Source of the DNA: Kineothrix sp. MB12-C1 | GTDB taxonomy: Bacteria > Bacillota > Clostridia > Lachnospirales > Lachnospiraceae | Direction: 5' to 3' | Length of the DNA: 64,000 nucleotides | NCBI RefSeq assembly: GCF_030863805.1 | Contig: NZ_CP132957.1 | Location: 2,170,001-2,234,000 of the forward strand | Shown: positions 1 to 8,008 of the stretch, piece by piece | Layout of the letters: each line of letters opens with the position of its first letter | How positions within the stretch are numbered: the stretch's first letter is position 1 | The notes under the pieces: model-generated | What the model saw: the letters and a program-made list of their open reading frames with translations, nothing else | Database searches by the model: none | What the model was told of the DNA's origin: nothing | Position numbers and translations under genes: made by a program

Positions 1-1
1 A

Positions 2-130
2 ATCGCCTATGACGTGGATAAGGTCGTCAAACGGATAGATAATCTCTTTCCGCTTCAAACCACTGCCGGAGAATTTGTGAGTAAAAATGATGTTACCAAC
101 TTAGTGAAAGGCGGTGGAGTGGATGGATGA
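2..130 (+). CDS. Partial phage protein, C-terminal 42 residues
   Basis: An open frame runs in from the left edge and stops with TGA at 128-130. The visible tail begins IAYDVDKVVKRIDNLF and ends GGGVDG. The AYDVDKVV-type opening followed by a short hydrophilic tail is common in small accessory proteins just upstream of terminase in Lachnospiraceae phages, but I assign no function. It overlaps the start of the next small gene (ATG at 123) by 8 bases, which supports a translated, coupled gene rather than chance. Confidence 0.55.
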   Translation: MAYDVDKVVKRIDNLFPLQTTAGEFVSKNDVTNLVKGGGVDG

Positions 131-263
131 AGTATGTGGAACATGTATTTATATAACGCGCATAAAAAGCGAATGGACGTGTGGCAATGAGGAATCCGAA
201 ATGTGCGGGATTGAAACGGAATATGACTATTATTGCGCAGAATGGGAGGGTAAAAATGAGTAG
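123..263 (+). CDS. Small Cys-rich phage protein (46 aa)
   Basis: A short frame starts at ATG 123 inside the end of the upstream gene and stops at TAG 261-263. It encodes a 46-residue acidic protein with cysteines at 5, 8, 20, 28 and 38, in a CGTC ... W-T-C ... CAEWEG pattern. Small proteins with this spacing of Cys and aromatic residues are frequent in the early region of Firmicutes phages and probably bind one metal ion; that is inference. It overlaps the next gene (ATG at 256) by 8 bases, so three genes here are translationally coupled. It is shorter than common ORF length cut-offs and easily missed. Confidence 0.6.
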   Translation: MDEVCGTCIYITRIKSEWTCGNEESEMCGIETEYDYYCAEWEGKNE

Positions 264-873
264 AATATTACCAATATTATTCAATACAGAAATGACGAAA
301 GCAATACTGGGCGGGAGAAAGACAGTTACGCGAAGATTAATTAAGCCGCAACCCTACGGATTCTTTGAAGTTAATGAAAACCCGGCATATCTATACGACT
401 TTGACCCAATAAGAGAGAGAATATATCCGCAGTATCAAATGGGCGATATCCTTTATGTGAGAGAAACATGGGGAAATTACTCGGATGACAACCCGGAAAG
501 CAACGCCACGTATTACCTCTATCGCGCAGATTATCCGAATGGTGCCAAGAGTTATATGCACAGCGACGGAATACACGAATGTGATTTTCCTAGATGGCGC
601 CCCTCAATCCACATGCCAAAAGAAGCCGCCCGTATATGGCTTAAGGTTACAGATGTAAGAGCGGAATGTATGCGCGATATGACGATAGAGGACATGATTA
701 GAGAGGGGATTGATACGACCGGGATAATTACGACGAGTGGACCGATAAACTATCGTGTTGTAAACCGTTTTGAAGAGTTGTGGGATTCTACGGTAAAAGA
801 GGACTGGCAGAAATTTGCATCGAATCCGTGGGTTTGGGTATATGAATTTGAGAGGTGCGAGAAGCCAGATTAA
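256..873 (+). CDS. Phage ASCH-like protein (often labelled morphogenetic protein)
   Basis: A 205-residue protein. I chose ATG 256 because the conserved N-terminus (ILPILFNTEMTKAIL, then GRKTVTRRLIKPQP) begins there and the GGGAGG at 244-249 sits at the right distance; the upstream in-frame ATG at 181 lies inside the Cys-rich gene. The GRKTVTRR motif and later W-rich segments (RETWGNY, NPWVWVYEF) are typical of a widespread phage family related to ASCH domains, a beta-barrel fold thought to bind RNA or modified nucleotides. Its exact role is unknown. It is the last gene before the packaging operon, separated from it by a promoter and a terminator. Confidence 0.75.
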   Translation: MSRILPILFNTEMTKAILGGRKTVTRRLIKPQPYGFFEVNENPAYLYDFDPIRERIYPQYQMGDILYVRETWGNYSDDNPESNATYYLYRADYPNGAKSYMHSDGIHECDFPRWRPSIHMPKEAARIWLKVTDVRAECMRDMTIEDMIREGIDTTGIITTSGPINYRVVNRFEELWDSTVKEDWQKFASNPWVWVYEFERCEKPD

Positions 874-922
874 GGCAGGGTATTGCATATTTGGGTGGTG
901 GTAATTTAATAATGCTTTTTAT

Positions 923-951
923 TTGACACCAACATAACCATAAGTTATAAT
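923..951 (+). promoter_or_regulatory. Consensus sigma-A promoter with embedded operator before terminase
   Basis: TTGACA at 923-928 and TATAAT at 946-951 are separated by exactly 17 bases, a perfect consensus. An inverted repeat ATAAC-N5-GTTAT at 934-948 overlaps the -10 box. The same repeat, in the same position relative to the -10 box, occurs in the promoter at 5707-5735, so a common regulator is likely. Further ATAAC copies lie at 958-962 and 966-970. Confidence 0.85.
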
Positions 952-985
952 ATACCTATAACAACATAACAGAAATAGAGCCAAT

Positions 986-1024
986 GAGCCAATATGTAGA
1001 GCAATCTGCATGCTGGCTCTTTTT
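986..1024 (+). terminator. Strong hairpin terminator just downstream of the promoter
   Basis: Arms 986-1000 and 1005-1019 pair at 14 of 15 positions around a GCAA loop and are followed by a run of Ts from 1020. A transcript starting near 958 would be only about 65 nt long unless it reads through. Hairpins with the same GAGCC/GGCTC arms occur at 5919-5966 and a related one at 10912-10940. Confidence 0.75.
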
Positions 1025-1046
1025 ATTTTATAAAGGTGGTGTAAAT

Positions 1047-1526
1047 GTGGCGATAGGTAAGTATCATAAGTGGCTTGAGCCGGACAATTTAATATTGTTG
1101 GAAGCATGGGCCAGGGATGGTCTTACTGATGAGCAGATAGCTTCCAATATGGGAATTACAGCTAAGACCTTATATGAATGGAAAAAGAAATACAGTGAGA
1201 TATGTGAGTCCTTAAAAAGGGGCAAGGAAGTAGTTGATATACAGGTGGAAAATGCTCTGCTAAAAAGAGCGCTGGGGTATGAGTATACCGAAACTGCAAC
1301 AACAGTTAGTGAAAAAGACGGTAAGAAGGTGACAGTTACAGTAAAGCAAGTAGTACCTGACACTACAGCGCAAATATTTTGGTTGAAGAATCGCAGGCCC
1401 GATCAGTGGAGAGATAAAAGAGAATTTGGAGGAAAGGTAGAATTTGAATCAGACGGATTCCTTGAAGCATTGAAAGGACAGGCAGCCGAAACCTTCAAAA
1501 ATATAGAAGGTGTAATAGATGAGTAA
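1047..1526 (+). CDS. terS: Terminase small subunit
   Basis: A 159-residue DNA-recognition subunit of the packaging motor. The start is GTG 1047: AAAGGTGGT at 1032-1040 is well spaced from it, while the longer frame from ATG 984 runs through the terminator hairpin. The N-terminal half has a helix-turn-helix (DGLTDEQIASNMGITAKTLYEW, about residues 24-45), as expected for binding the pac or cos site. The middle is a basic helical stretch (ENALLKRALGYEYTE) and the tail is acidic, probably contacting the large subunit. It overlaps terL by 8 bases. The HTH plus the position make the assignment secure even though small subunits are poorly conserved. Confidence 0.88.
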   Translation: MAIGKYHKWLEPDNLILLEAWARDGLTDEQIASNMGITAKTLYEWKKKYSEICESLKRGKEVVDIQVENALLKRALGYEYTETATTVSEKDGKKVTVTVKQVVPDTTAQIFWLKNRRPDQWRDKREFGGKVEFESDGFLEALKGQAAETFKNIEGVIDE

Positions 1527-2853
1527 GAAGAAAAATGCACCGTTTAAGTTTTCCCCCTTTTCCTTAAAACAAAAGGCAGTGCTTGAATGGTGGATGGATG
1601 GTAGCCCATATCAGGATAAGGACGGAATCATTGCAGATGGATCTATCCGTTCCGGTAAGACAACGGTTATGTCGTTCTCTTTTGTCATGTGGGCGATGGA
1701 AACTTTTGAGGATGAGAATTTCGCACTATGCGGAAAGACGATTCAGTCTCTGCAGCGTAACGTAATTAAGCAACTTAAGAAAATCCTTAAGTCGCGAGGG
1801 TATGAAGTCGAAGAACACCGAAGTGATAGTTATATGATTGTCCGAAAGGGTGATATAGAAAATACCTTTTATTACTTTGGCGGTAAAGACGAAGGTTCTC
1901 AGGACTTAATACAGGGAATTACCCTGGCCGGAGTATTCTTCGATGAAGTAGCTTTGATGCCGGAATCCTTTGTAAATCAGGCAACCGGGCGTTGTTCTGT
2001 AGATGGCTCAAAGTATTGGTTCAATTGTAATCCGGAAGGACCAGACCACTACTTCAAATTGGAGTGGATAGATAAGCTTACAGATAAGAACTTAATTCGA
2101 ATCCATTTTACGATGGAAGATAACTTAAGTTTATCACAGAGAATCATAGACCGCTATAAGCGAATGTACACAGGCGTGTTCTATGACCGTTTTATATTAG
2201 GGTTATGGGTATTGGCATCCGGTATCATATTCCGTAAATTCGCCGATGATAACGAACCATATTTATTTGATGATTCAGAGATTTTTAATAAAGATAGAAA
2301 ATTGATAAAGCGTTTCTTCAAACTGATAATAGGGATTGATTTTGGAGGTAATGGTTCCAAGACAACATTTACCGCAACCGGGTATTTGAATAGGTATCAT
2401 GACTTAAGATTATTAGAAGAGGATGGATTGCCAATAACGGAAGACGTAGATTCCGATAAGATATGTGACAAGTTTATTGAATTCTATCAGATGATAATAG
2501 ATAAATATGGCCAAGTTCCAGATTGGGTATTCCCGGATAGCGCAGCCACAACCATGATTAACAGCCTGAGAAGTGCAGCGAAGCGAGCCGGACTACCATA
2601 TCGGAATATTAAAGGGTGCCGGAAGAATGAAGTATCAGAGCGGCCGAAGACCGTAGATTTATTGCTTAATACCGGCAGACTAAAAATAAACCGTAGGTGT
2701 ATTAACTTGAGGAAAGCAATCGGTTCTTTGCGGTGGGATGAGAAGCACCCGGATAAGCCAGAGGATAAGAACATCGGAAACATTAACGATTGGTGGGATG
2801 CTTTCTGTTATACATGGCTTGATTTCGTCGAGTTTATTGATTTGGATAGATAG
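1519..2853 (+). CDS. terL: Terminase large subunit, PBSX/Terminase_3 type
   Basis: A 444-residue ATPase-nuclease that translocates phage DNA into the prohead. The Walker A is GSIRSGKT (residues 41-48) and the Walker B with catalytic acid is GVFFDEV (D142, E143). The C-terminal RNase H-like nuclease begins at IIGIDFGG (D274), with further acidic clusters at VFPDSAAT and NDWWDAF. Length and motif order fit the PBSX-like family. ATG 1519 lies within the end of terS, giving coupled translation, and the portal gene follows after 9 bases. Large terminases and portals are the phage proteins sensed by Avs-type STAND nucleases, which is relevant to the giant protein at 48.4-54.3 kb. Confidence 0.96.
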   Translation: MSKKKNAPFKFSPFSLKQKAVLEWWMDGSPYQDKDGIIADGSIRSGKTTVMSFSFVMWAMETFEDENFALCGKTIQSLQRNVIKQLKKILKSRGYEVEEHRSDSYMIVRKGDIENTFYYFGGKDEGSQDLIQGITLAGVFFDEVALMPESFVNQATGRCSVDGSKYWFNCNPEGPDHYFKLEWIDKLTDKNLIRIHFTMEDNLSLSQRIIDRYKRMYTGVFYDRFILGLWVLASGIIFRKFADDNEPYLFDDSEIFNKDRKLIKRFFKLIIGIDFGGNGSKTTFTATGYLNRYHDLRLLEEDGLPITEDVDSDKICDKFIEFYQMIIDKYGQVPDWVFPDSAATTMINSLRSAAKRAGLPYRNIKGCRKNEVSERPKTVDLLLNTGRLKINRRCINLRKAIGSLRWDEKHPDKPEDKNIGNINDWWDAFCYTWLDFVEFIDLDR

Positions 2854-2862
2854 GAGAAGAAC

Positions 2863-4251
2863 ATGGAAGGATTTATCAAAGATTTCATCAGTAAAAAAGG
2901 ATATACGGTAAATGATGATGCCATGCAGGTAATTAAGGAGTGTGATGATTGGTATGCTAATCGCCCTATAGATGGATTTCACAAAAGAAGAACCATACAA
3001 GGAGTATCTTACGACCTTAACCGTTTGAACTTTGCGAAACGATGTTGCTCTGATGATGCAAATCTATGTGAGGTGTTGGAGATTAACGCCGGAGATGGGG
3101 AGCAAGCGGATTTTGTAAATACTACCTTATCTTCCAGTGAGTTCAATACTCAATACCGCAAGCAGTTGGAAAAGACATCGGCAACCGGAACTGTGGCTTG
3201 TTATATACGGCTGGATAATGCAACTCTATTAGATAACGGCAAGGTAAAAGACGGAACCATAAAGCTGAATTATGTGGAAGCTGACTGTTTTATTCCGCTG
3301 ACCGTGGAAAATGATATTGTTCAGGAAGCGGCTTTCTCAGGAAGTTCTCTAAAGGCAGGAAAGAAACAGACTACGCTTGTATTATTCCTCAAGAATGAGA
3401 ATGATATTTATACAGCGGAAACCCATGTGTTTGATGATAAAGGGACCGAGATAACAGAAAATGAAATTACAGTTACTTTGGGGGATGTGAAACCTTTTGC
3501 AGTGATGCGGAATGCAGAAGTAAATAACCTTGATAATATGGAGGGATATGGACTTCCGAAGTTGAAAAATGCAATTCCTATCCTAAAGGCATTGGAACTT
3601 GCTTATAATGTATTATTTAGTGATTTGGACAAGGCGGAAAAGATAATTTTGATAAATGAACTCCTTTGTGAGTTTGGTTCAGACGGTAAGCCGAATCTAA
3701 CACCGGAGCAGAAAAAGTTGTTTGTCATTTTAGGGGAGAAGTTACCGGATGAAAAAGATGTAATCCATGAGTACAACCCGGAAATCCGTATCGAGCAGAT
3801 TACAAAGGCATTTGAACTATGCTTATCACTTCTATCGATGATGTTTGGATACGGTACAAAGAAGTACAGTTTCGAGGGCGGGCAGATCACCACGGCAACC
3901 GAGTACATCGGGGAACGCCAAGACCAGATGCAGGAACTGAACAGACAGAGGCAGGAGGCTACACGGTACATACAAGATATATGCCGGGCGGTGATGTGGT
4001 TTTCCAATACCTTCCATAGCACGAGCCACAATCTTGATGCAGATATACTTGTGGATTTTGATGATAGCTATATCACAGACAGGGAAGCGGAATTAGAGCG
4101 CAAAAGGAATGATGCTCTTTCCTTCGATATCCCACAACTCACCGTATGGTATCTCATGGAAGCCTATAACTTGACCGAAGAAGAGGCGGCGGCTCTTGTT
4201 ATTCAGAAACAGGAAGAAGAGCAGGGCGCAGACGGAGAAGATGAAGATTAA
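2863..4251 (+). CDS. Portal protein, SPP1 gp6-like
   Basis: A 462-residue portal that forms the dodecameric ring through which DNA enters and leaves the capsid. The size and position directly after terL are diagnostic. The N-terminal segment contains DWYANRP and YDLNRLNFAKRCC typical of the SPP1-like group, and the C-terminal third has the helical stem region with GYGTKKYSFEGGQITTATEY, then a glutamine- and arginine-rich segment. The last 15 residues are strongly acidic (EEEQGADGEDED). AGGAGAAG at 2852-2859 serves ATG 2863. The start is unambiguous. Confidence 0.93.
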   Translation: MEGFIKDFISKKGYTVNDDAMQVIKECDDWYANRPIDGFHKRRTIQGVSYDLNRLNFAKRCCSDDANLCEVLEINAGDGEQADFVNTTLSSSEFNTQYRKQLEKTSATGTVACYIRLDNATLLDNGKVKDGTIKLNYVEADCFIPLTVENDIVQEAAFSGSSLKAGKKQTTLVLFLKNENDIYTAETHVFDDKGTEITENEITVTLGDVKPFAVMRNAEVNNLDNMEGYGLPKLKNAIPILKALELAYNVLFSDLDKAEKIILINELLCEFGSDGKPNLTPEQKKLFVILGEKLPDEKDVIHEYNPEIRIEQITKAFELCLSLLSMMFGYGTKKYSFEGGQITTATEYIGERQDQMQELNRQRQEATRYIQDICRAVMWFSNTFHSTSHNLDADILVDFDDSYITDREAELERKRNDALSFDIPQLTVWYLMEAYNLTEEEAAALVIQKQEEEQGADGEDED

Positions 4252-4316
4252 TGATTCATAGCGGGTAAGTTCCTCCTTTCGCTTGCCTGTTGACTATAGA
4301 TTGTTTCCTCCAAGAT

Positions 4317-4343
4317 GGCACTCATTACATTGTAGTGGGTGCC
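4317..4343 (+). promoter_or_regulatory. Perfect 12-bp hairpin in the leader of the minor capsid gene
   Basis: Arms 4317-4328 and 4332-4343 pair over 12 positions (two G.U) around a three-base ATT loop. It lies in the 114-base gap between the portal and minor capsid genes, 22 bases before ATG 4366. There is no T-run after it, so it is not an obvious terminator. An mRNA processing or translation-control element is possible. The rest of the gap shows no gene. Confidence 0.5.
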
Positions 4344-4365
4344 GTTTAAAAAATAAGGAGTATTT

Positions 4366-5697
4366 ATGTTATCAGAAGAACAGTTGGAAATTTTATCAGA
4401 AGCGATACAACCATTATTTCAATATCTGGAAAAAGAGGTCATTGCGGATATTTCGCGCCGGATAGGGAAAACACTGACTTATACTCGTACCGCCGAGTTA
4501 CAGGCTATATCCATGCAGAAATTAGGGTATAGTCCGGCTAGAATCCGTAAAGAGGCCATGAAGCTTCTGAATGCAGACCAAAAATATCGCAAAGCAGTCG
4601 CAAAAAATACAATGGAATATAAGCGAGAAGTGCGTAACATCATAAACAAGATAACGAGAGAAGCTTATAGGGCAAATGATGAGATTGTGGCGAATGCCGG
4701 GAATATGTCCTGGATAAATGACCTTTCTGTGTGGAAGGATGCAGGGAAGAGCCTGAGCGATAACTCTTTTCTTCATCAGTTGGTGGAATCTTTCGCCGTA
4801 CAGACCGCCGGAGAATTGAAGAACATGACACAAACCACCGGCTTTAAGATGATGAGCGGATATGAGGGCATTGAGAATGCATATAAAAGGGAGTTAGATA
4901 AGGCTGTTATAAAAATCTGTTCTGGGACATTTAGCCAGGACAAGGTACTCCGTGATGTAGTACATGATCTTGCACAGAGCGGACTTCGTTCTATTGATTA
5001 TGCATCCGGTTATTCCATGCAACTTGACACCGCCGCCAGACTTGCTATTCGCACAGGCTGCCATCAGTTGGCGGGGAAAGTGTTGGACGAGAATATAAAA
5101 CAGACCGGGGAGAACCTTGTCTATGTTTCCAAACATTGGGGAGCGCGTAATACTGGTATAGGACACGCAAACCATGAACAGTGGCAAGGGAAAGTATATT
5201 TTGTAAAAGATGGTAATGATTATAGCCAAGAGGCAAAGCGGATAGGGCAAGATCGCATTATGTCTCTATGGTATGCCACAGGCTATAGTGTGGATGGTAA
5301 TCATGTAAATGACCCGTTGGGAATGTATGGGTATAATTGCCGACATAATCATCATCCGTGGTTTGAAGGAGTGTCTACCTTACCCAAAGAGCAGCCGGAA
5401 CCGGAGCCAGTCACTATAAATGGAAAGACCTATGATTACTACGCCATGACGCAGAAAATGCGGTCAATGGAACGTTCCGTAAGAGCCTTAAAGAGGGAAA
5501 AAGAAGCATTAAGGCAACTTGGCATGGATAGCACAGAAATAGACGCTAGAATCAAGCGCAGGACATCGGAGTATGCTGATTTTTGTAAGGCATGCAACGT
5601 TCCGGCAAAAACAACCAAGATGAGGTATGAGAGTGGTACGGCAAATCTAAAGAAAACAGAGGCATGGAAAAAATATAAGGAAATGGCATTTTCCTGA
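4366..5697 (+). CDS. Phage minor capsid protein (Phage_min_cap2 family)
   Basis: A 443-residue head protein. Helical N-terminus, then the family signature in the last half: SKHWGARNTGIGHANHEQW, followed by DPLGMYGYNCRHNHHPWFEG with its Cys/His cluster. Proteins of this family sit at the portal vertex of siphophage heads and may help DNA ejection. A long coiled coil (about residues 365-400, RSMERSVRALKREKEALR) lies near the C-terminus. AAGGAG at 4355-4360 precedes ATG 4366. It follows the portal, as in related phages, and is the last gene before the KTR cassette breaks the structural series. Confidence 0.88.
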   Translation: MLSEEQLEILSEAIQPLFQYLEKEVIADISRRIGKTLTYTRTAELQAISMQKLGYSPARIRKEAMKLLNADQKYRKAVAKNTMEYKREVRNIINKITREAYRANDEIVANAGNMSWINDLSVWKDAGKSLSDNSFLHQLVESFAVQTAGELKNMTQTTGFKMMSGYEGIENAYKRELDKAVIKICSGTFSQDKVLRDVVHDLAQSGLRSIDYASGYSMQLDTAARLAIRTGCHQLAGKVLDENIKQTGENLVYVSKHWGARNTGIGHANHEQWQGKVYFVKDGNDYSQEAKRIGQDRIMSLWYATGYSVDGNHVNDPLGMYGYNCRHNHHPWFEGVSTLPKEQPEPEPVTINGKTYDYYAMTQKMRSMERSVRALKREKEALRQLGMDSTEIDARIKRRTSEYADFCKACNVPAKTTKMRYESGTANLKKTEAWKKYKEMAFS

Positions 5698-5706
5698 ATT
5701 TAACTA

Positions 5707-5735
5707 TTGCAATTAACATAACTAGTAGTTATAAT
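5707..5735 (+). promoter_or_regulatory. Promoter of the KTR cassette
   Basis: TTGCAA (5707-5712) and TATAAT (5730-5735) are 17 bases apart. The spacer carries AACATAAC and the ATAAC-N5-GTTAT repeat (5718-5732) in the same register as the promoter at 923-951, although the two loci are 4.8 kb apart. The promoter lies in the 83-base gap after the minor capsid gene and gives the KTR gene its own transcription start. Confidence 0.75.
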
Positions 5736-5780
5736 GAATATAGATAATATAAATAGTAGTTATGAAAAAGGGTGGTGCCT

Positions 5781-5942
5781 ATGCAGGGTTATAAATGGTA
5801 CATATGCCCGAAGTGCGGAAGAGGAAAGCTTTTCCCATTCCGGCAAGATACGAAAGTAGAGAACTTTCCGGGGTACTGTAAAAGGTGCAAACAAGAATCC
5901 ATAATAACAATAGAGCCTAAGAGCCGTATAGTTAATTCCTAA
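5781..5942 (+). CDS. Cysteine-rich KTR-family protein (53 aa)
   Basis: A 53-residue protein starting at ATG 5781 after GGGTGGTG. It has two zinc-binding pairs, CPKCG (Cys 9, 12) and CKRC (Cys 33, 36), with the KLFPFRQDTKVENFPGYC segment between, and ends IEPKSRIVNS. This matches the small Cys_rich_KTR family common on Firmicutes mobile elements; the function is unknown and a zinc-ribbon nucleic-acid contact is likely. The last codons overlap the left arm of the terminator at 5919-5966, so the conserved EPKSR tail and the hairpin are the same DNA. With its own promoter and terminator inside the head operon it behaves as a moron. Confidence 0.85.
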   Translation: MQGYKWYICPKCGRGKLFPFRQDTKVENFPGYCKRCKQESIITIEPKSRIVNS

Positions 5943-5970
5943 GAGGGATTGATTGTAACGGCTCTTTTCT
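5919..5970 (+). terminator. Terminator overlapping the KTR gene end
   Basis: Arms 5919-5927 and 5958-5966 are a perfect 9-base inverted repeat (AAGAGCCGT/ACGGCTCTT) with a 30-base loop and a following T-run. The left arm lies inside the KTR reading frame. Read-through would be needed for the capsid genes to be transcribed from upstream. Confidence 0.65.
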
Positions 5971-6032
5971 GTTGTGTGAAAATCCAGAGGGTGATAGACC
6001 TCGTTAAAAATATCGTTAAAAGGAGAAAGAAG

Positions 6033-6593
6033 ATGAAAAGAGAAGATTTAGAAAAGTTAGGATTAACCAAAGAGCAGATTGACAGTGTGTGTGATCTCAA
6101 TAATGCTGATATGCAGCCATTAAAAGATGATTTGCAAAAGTCGAAGGATGATTTGAGTGTTGCTACTGAAAAGATAGAAGCCACGGAATCTGCCTTAGAA
6201 AAGTTTAAAGGCGTTAATCCAGAAGCACTTAACAAGGAAATAGCTGAATTGAAATTGAACTTGGAGAAAAAGGACGCAGAACACGCTTCTGAGTTGGCTG
6301 ATCGCGAGTTTAATAATCTTTTGAAAGAAAGTATTATATCGGCCAAAGGTAAAGACTCTGAAAAAATCATGAAGCTATTGGATATTGATACCTTGAAATC
6401 ATCCAAAAACCAGAAAGATGATGTGGCGGCAGCCATTAAGTCATTATCAGAGGACGATGTTACAAAAGGCATGTTCGGTGAGCCAGAAGCTAAGCCGGTG
6501 GGAACGGGTGACATTGTAGGTCATGTGCAAAAGGGAACTACACCGACAGCAGAAACACTAAAGGGTGCTATTGCAGAGCATTACAAACAATAA
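6033..6593 (+). CDS. Capsid scaffolding protein, GP20-like
   Basis: A 186-residue scaffold that templates capsid assembly. ATG 6033 is preferred over the longer frame from 5949 because AAAGGAGAAAG at 6018-6028 is correctly spaced and the family begins MKREDLEKLGLT. Residues 25-95 form a long charged coiled coil (repeated K, E, L heptads), and the C-terminus carries the conserved KGMFGEPEAKPVGTG. This composition and the position immediately before the capsid gene match the phage minor structural protein GP20 family. Confidence 0.9.
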   Translation: MKREDLEKLGLTKEQIDSVCDLNNADMQPLKDDLQKSKDDLSVATEKIEATESALEKFKGVNPEALNKEIAELKLNLEKKDAEHASELADREFNNLLKESIISAKGKDSEKIMKLLDIDTLKSSKNQKDDVAAAIKSLSEDDVTKGMFGEPEAKPVGTGDIVGHVQKGTTPTAETLKGAIAEHYKQ

Positions 6594-6615
6594 TTATAAA
6601 TAAAGGAGATTTGAT

Positions 6616-7605
6616 ATGGCTATTACATTAGCAGAAGCAAAAGTCGGCATGGCTGACAAAGTAAATCAGAACGTAGTAGATGAGTTCCGCAGGGACTCCT
6701 TCCTTCTGGATAAGTTAATATTTGATGATGCGGTATCGCCGGGAACCGGCGGAAGTACACTGACATATGGATATGTTCAGCTCCAGACACCTTCTACGGC
6801 TGAAAGACGTGATATTAATACGGAATACGAGAACAATGAGGCAAAGAGAGTAAAGAAAACGGCTGATTTAGATATTTTCGGTGGTTCGTTCAAGATTGAC
6901 CGAGTATTACAGAACACATCCGGCGCGATTGATGAAATTGATTTCCAGATGAAGCAGAAGATTAAAGCAGCATCTAACTTGTTCCATTATCTTGTTGTAA
7001 ACGGCTCGACTTCGAACTCAAACGGATTTAAGAAGTGCAACTTTGACGGCATCAGAAAGCTGCTATCCGGTTCTTCTACTGAGAAATCTGCAGAAGCGAT
7101 TGATTTGACTACAGTAGAAATGATAGATAAGTATATGTTTTCTTTCGTACTCATGATTAACAAATGGCTACAGGGGTTGGGTGATAAGCCTGATATGTTG
7201 CTGATGAATGGGGATATGATTGCGATTATGCAGTATATTGGACAGAAAATGGGCTATTACGAACGTACTAAGGATGATTTTGGTCGTGATGTAACCACTT
7301 ACAAGGGAATACCAATGTTAGATGCCGGAAAGTATTACGATGGAACATCAAATAAAGAGGTTAACTGTGTATCTACTGATGATGCGACAGGAAATTCTTC
7401 GCTCATTGCCTTAAAAATAGGCTTAGATGCTTTCCACGGTATATCTCCTAAAGAAACTAGCGCAATCATTAAGTCTTATCTGCCTGATTTAAACGCTCCC
7501 GGAGCTGTAAAGACTGGTGAGGCGGAGCTTGTGGCCGGTGTTGTACTTAAAAATACCAAGATGGCCGGAATATTGAACGACATCAAAATTCAGCCTACAG
7601 AATAA
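6616..7605 (+). CDS. Major capsid protein
   Basis: A 329-residue protein directly after the scaffold. AAAGGAG at 6602-6608 precedes ATG 6616. The sequence begins AITLAEAKVGMADKVNQNV and carries TLTYGYVQLQTP and FGGSFKIDRVLQ, the pattern of HK97-fold capsids of this phage group, which lack a delta domain of full HK97 length because the scaffold is separate. The C-terminal AELVAGVVLKNTKMAGIL strand is typical of the A-domain. The gene has the strongest ribosome site and cleanest spacing of the head operon, as expected for the most abundant protein. Confidence 0.92.
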   Translation: MAITLAEAKVGMADKVNQNVVDEFRRDSFLLDKLIFDDAVSPGTGGSTLTYGYVQLQTPSTAERRDINTEYENNEAKRVKKTADLDIFGGSFKIDRVLQNTSGAIDEIDFQMKQKIKAASNLFHYLVVNGSTSNSNGFKKCNFDGIRKLLSGSSTEKSAEAIDLTTVEMIDKYMFSFVLMINKWLQGLGDKPDMLLMNGDMIAIMQYIGQKMGYYERTKDDFGRDVTTYKGIPMLDAGKYYDGTSNKEVNCVSTDDATGNSSLIALKIGLDAFHGISPKETSAIIKSYLPDLNAPGAVKTGEAELVAGVVLKNTKMAGILNDIKIQPTE

Positions 7606-7621
7606 AAAGGAGGGAGAGGTA

Positions 7622-8008
7622 ATGCCTTACATAACGTGGGAGTATTATAGCTCCCTTTTTACAGAAGTGACGGATAAGGCGGAGTTTGAACGCTTAAATA
7701 CAAAGGCCGGAATCAAGCTTGATACTGTTACTCACATGAGGGCAAGACGGTTTGAGGATGAATATCAGGAAGATGCGGCAACAGATTTTCACAAGCTGAT
7801 TCATTTGCAGATACAGCAAACGGTATGTGAGCTGATAAATGCTCTTTACGTTCAGGAAACTTCCGGCATGGGGACCGGCATATCGTCAGTAAGTAACGAT
7901 GGGTATTCGGAGTCCTATAAAATCACCACAGCAGCCGAAAAGGAAGCACAGTTGTTGAATATTGTACGGAGCGGCTTAAGTGGTACGGGATTGGTAGGTG
8001 CGTTATGA
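7622..8008 (+). CDS. Head-tail connector (adaptor) protein
   Basis: A 128-residue protein in the adaptor position just after the capsid gene. It is helical, opening with YITWEYYSSLFTEVTD, and has the long second helix (FHKLIHLQIQQTVCELINALY) seen in gp6/gp15-type neck adaptors. The C-terminus has a glycine-rich SGTGLVGAL end. AAGGAGGGAG at 7606-7615 precedes ATG 7622. The family is called from position, length and helical pattern rather than a sequence motif. It overlaps the next gene by 4 bases. Confidence 0.75.
   Translation: MPYITWEYYSSLFTEVTDKAEFERLNTKAGIKLDTVTHMRARRFEDEYQEDAATDFHKLIHLQIQQTVCELINALYVQETSGMGTGISSVSNDGYSESYKITTAAEKEAQLLNIVRSGLSGTGLVGAL

Noticed and set aside
181-255. N-terminal extension of the ASCH-like protein
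   Set aside because: It lies inside the small Cys-rich gene and lacks a ribosome site; the conserved protein starts at 256.
984-1046. Longer terminase small subunit from ATG 984
   Set aside because: This stretch is the terminator hairpin; GTG 1047 has a good ribosome site and begins the conserved protein.
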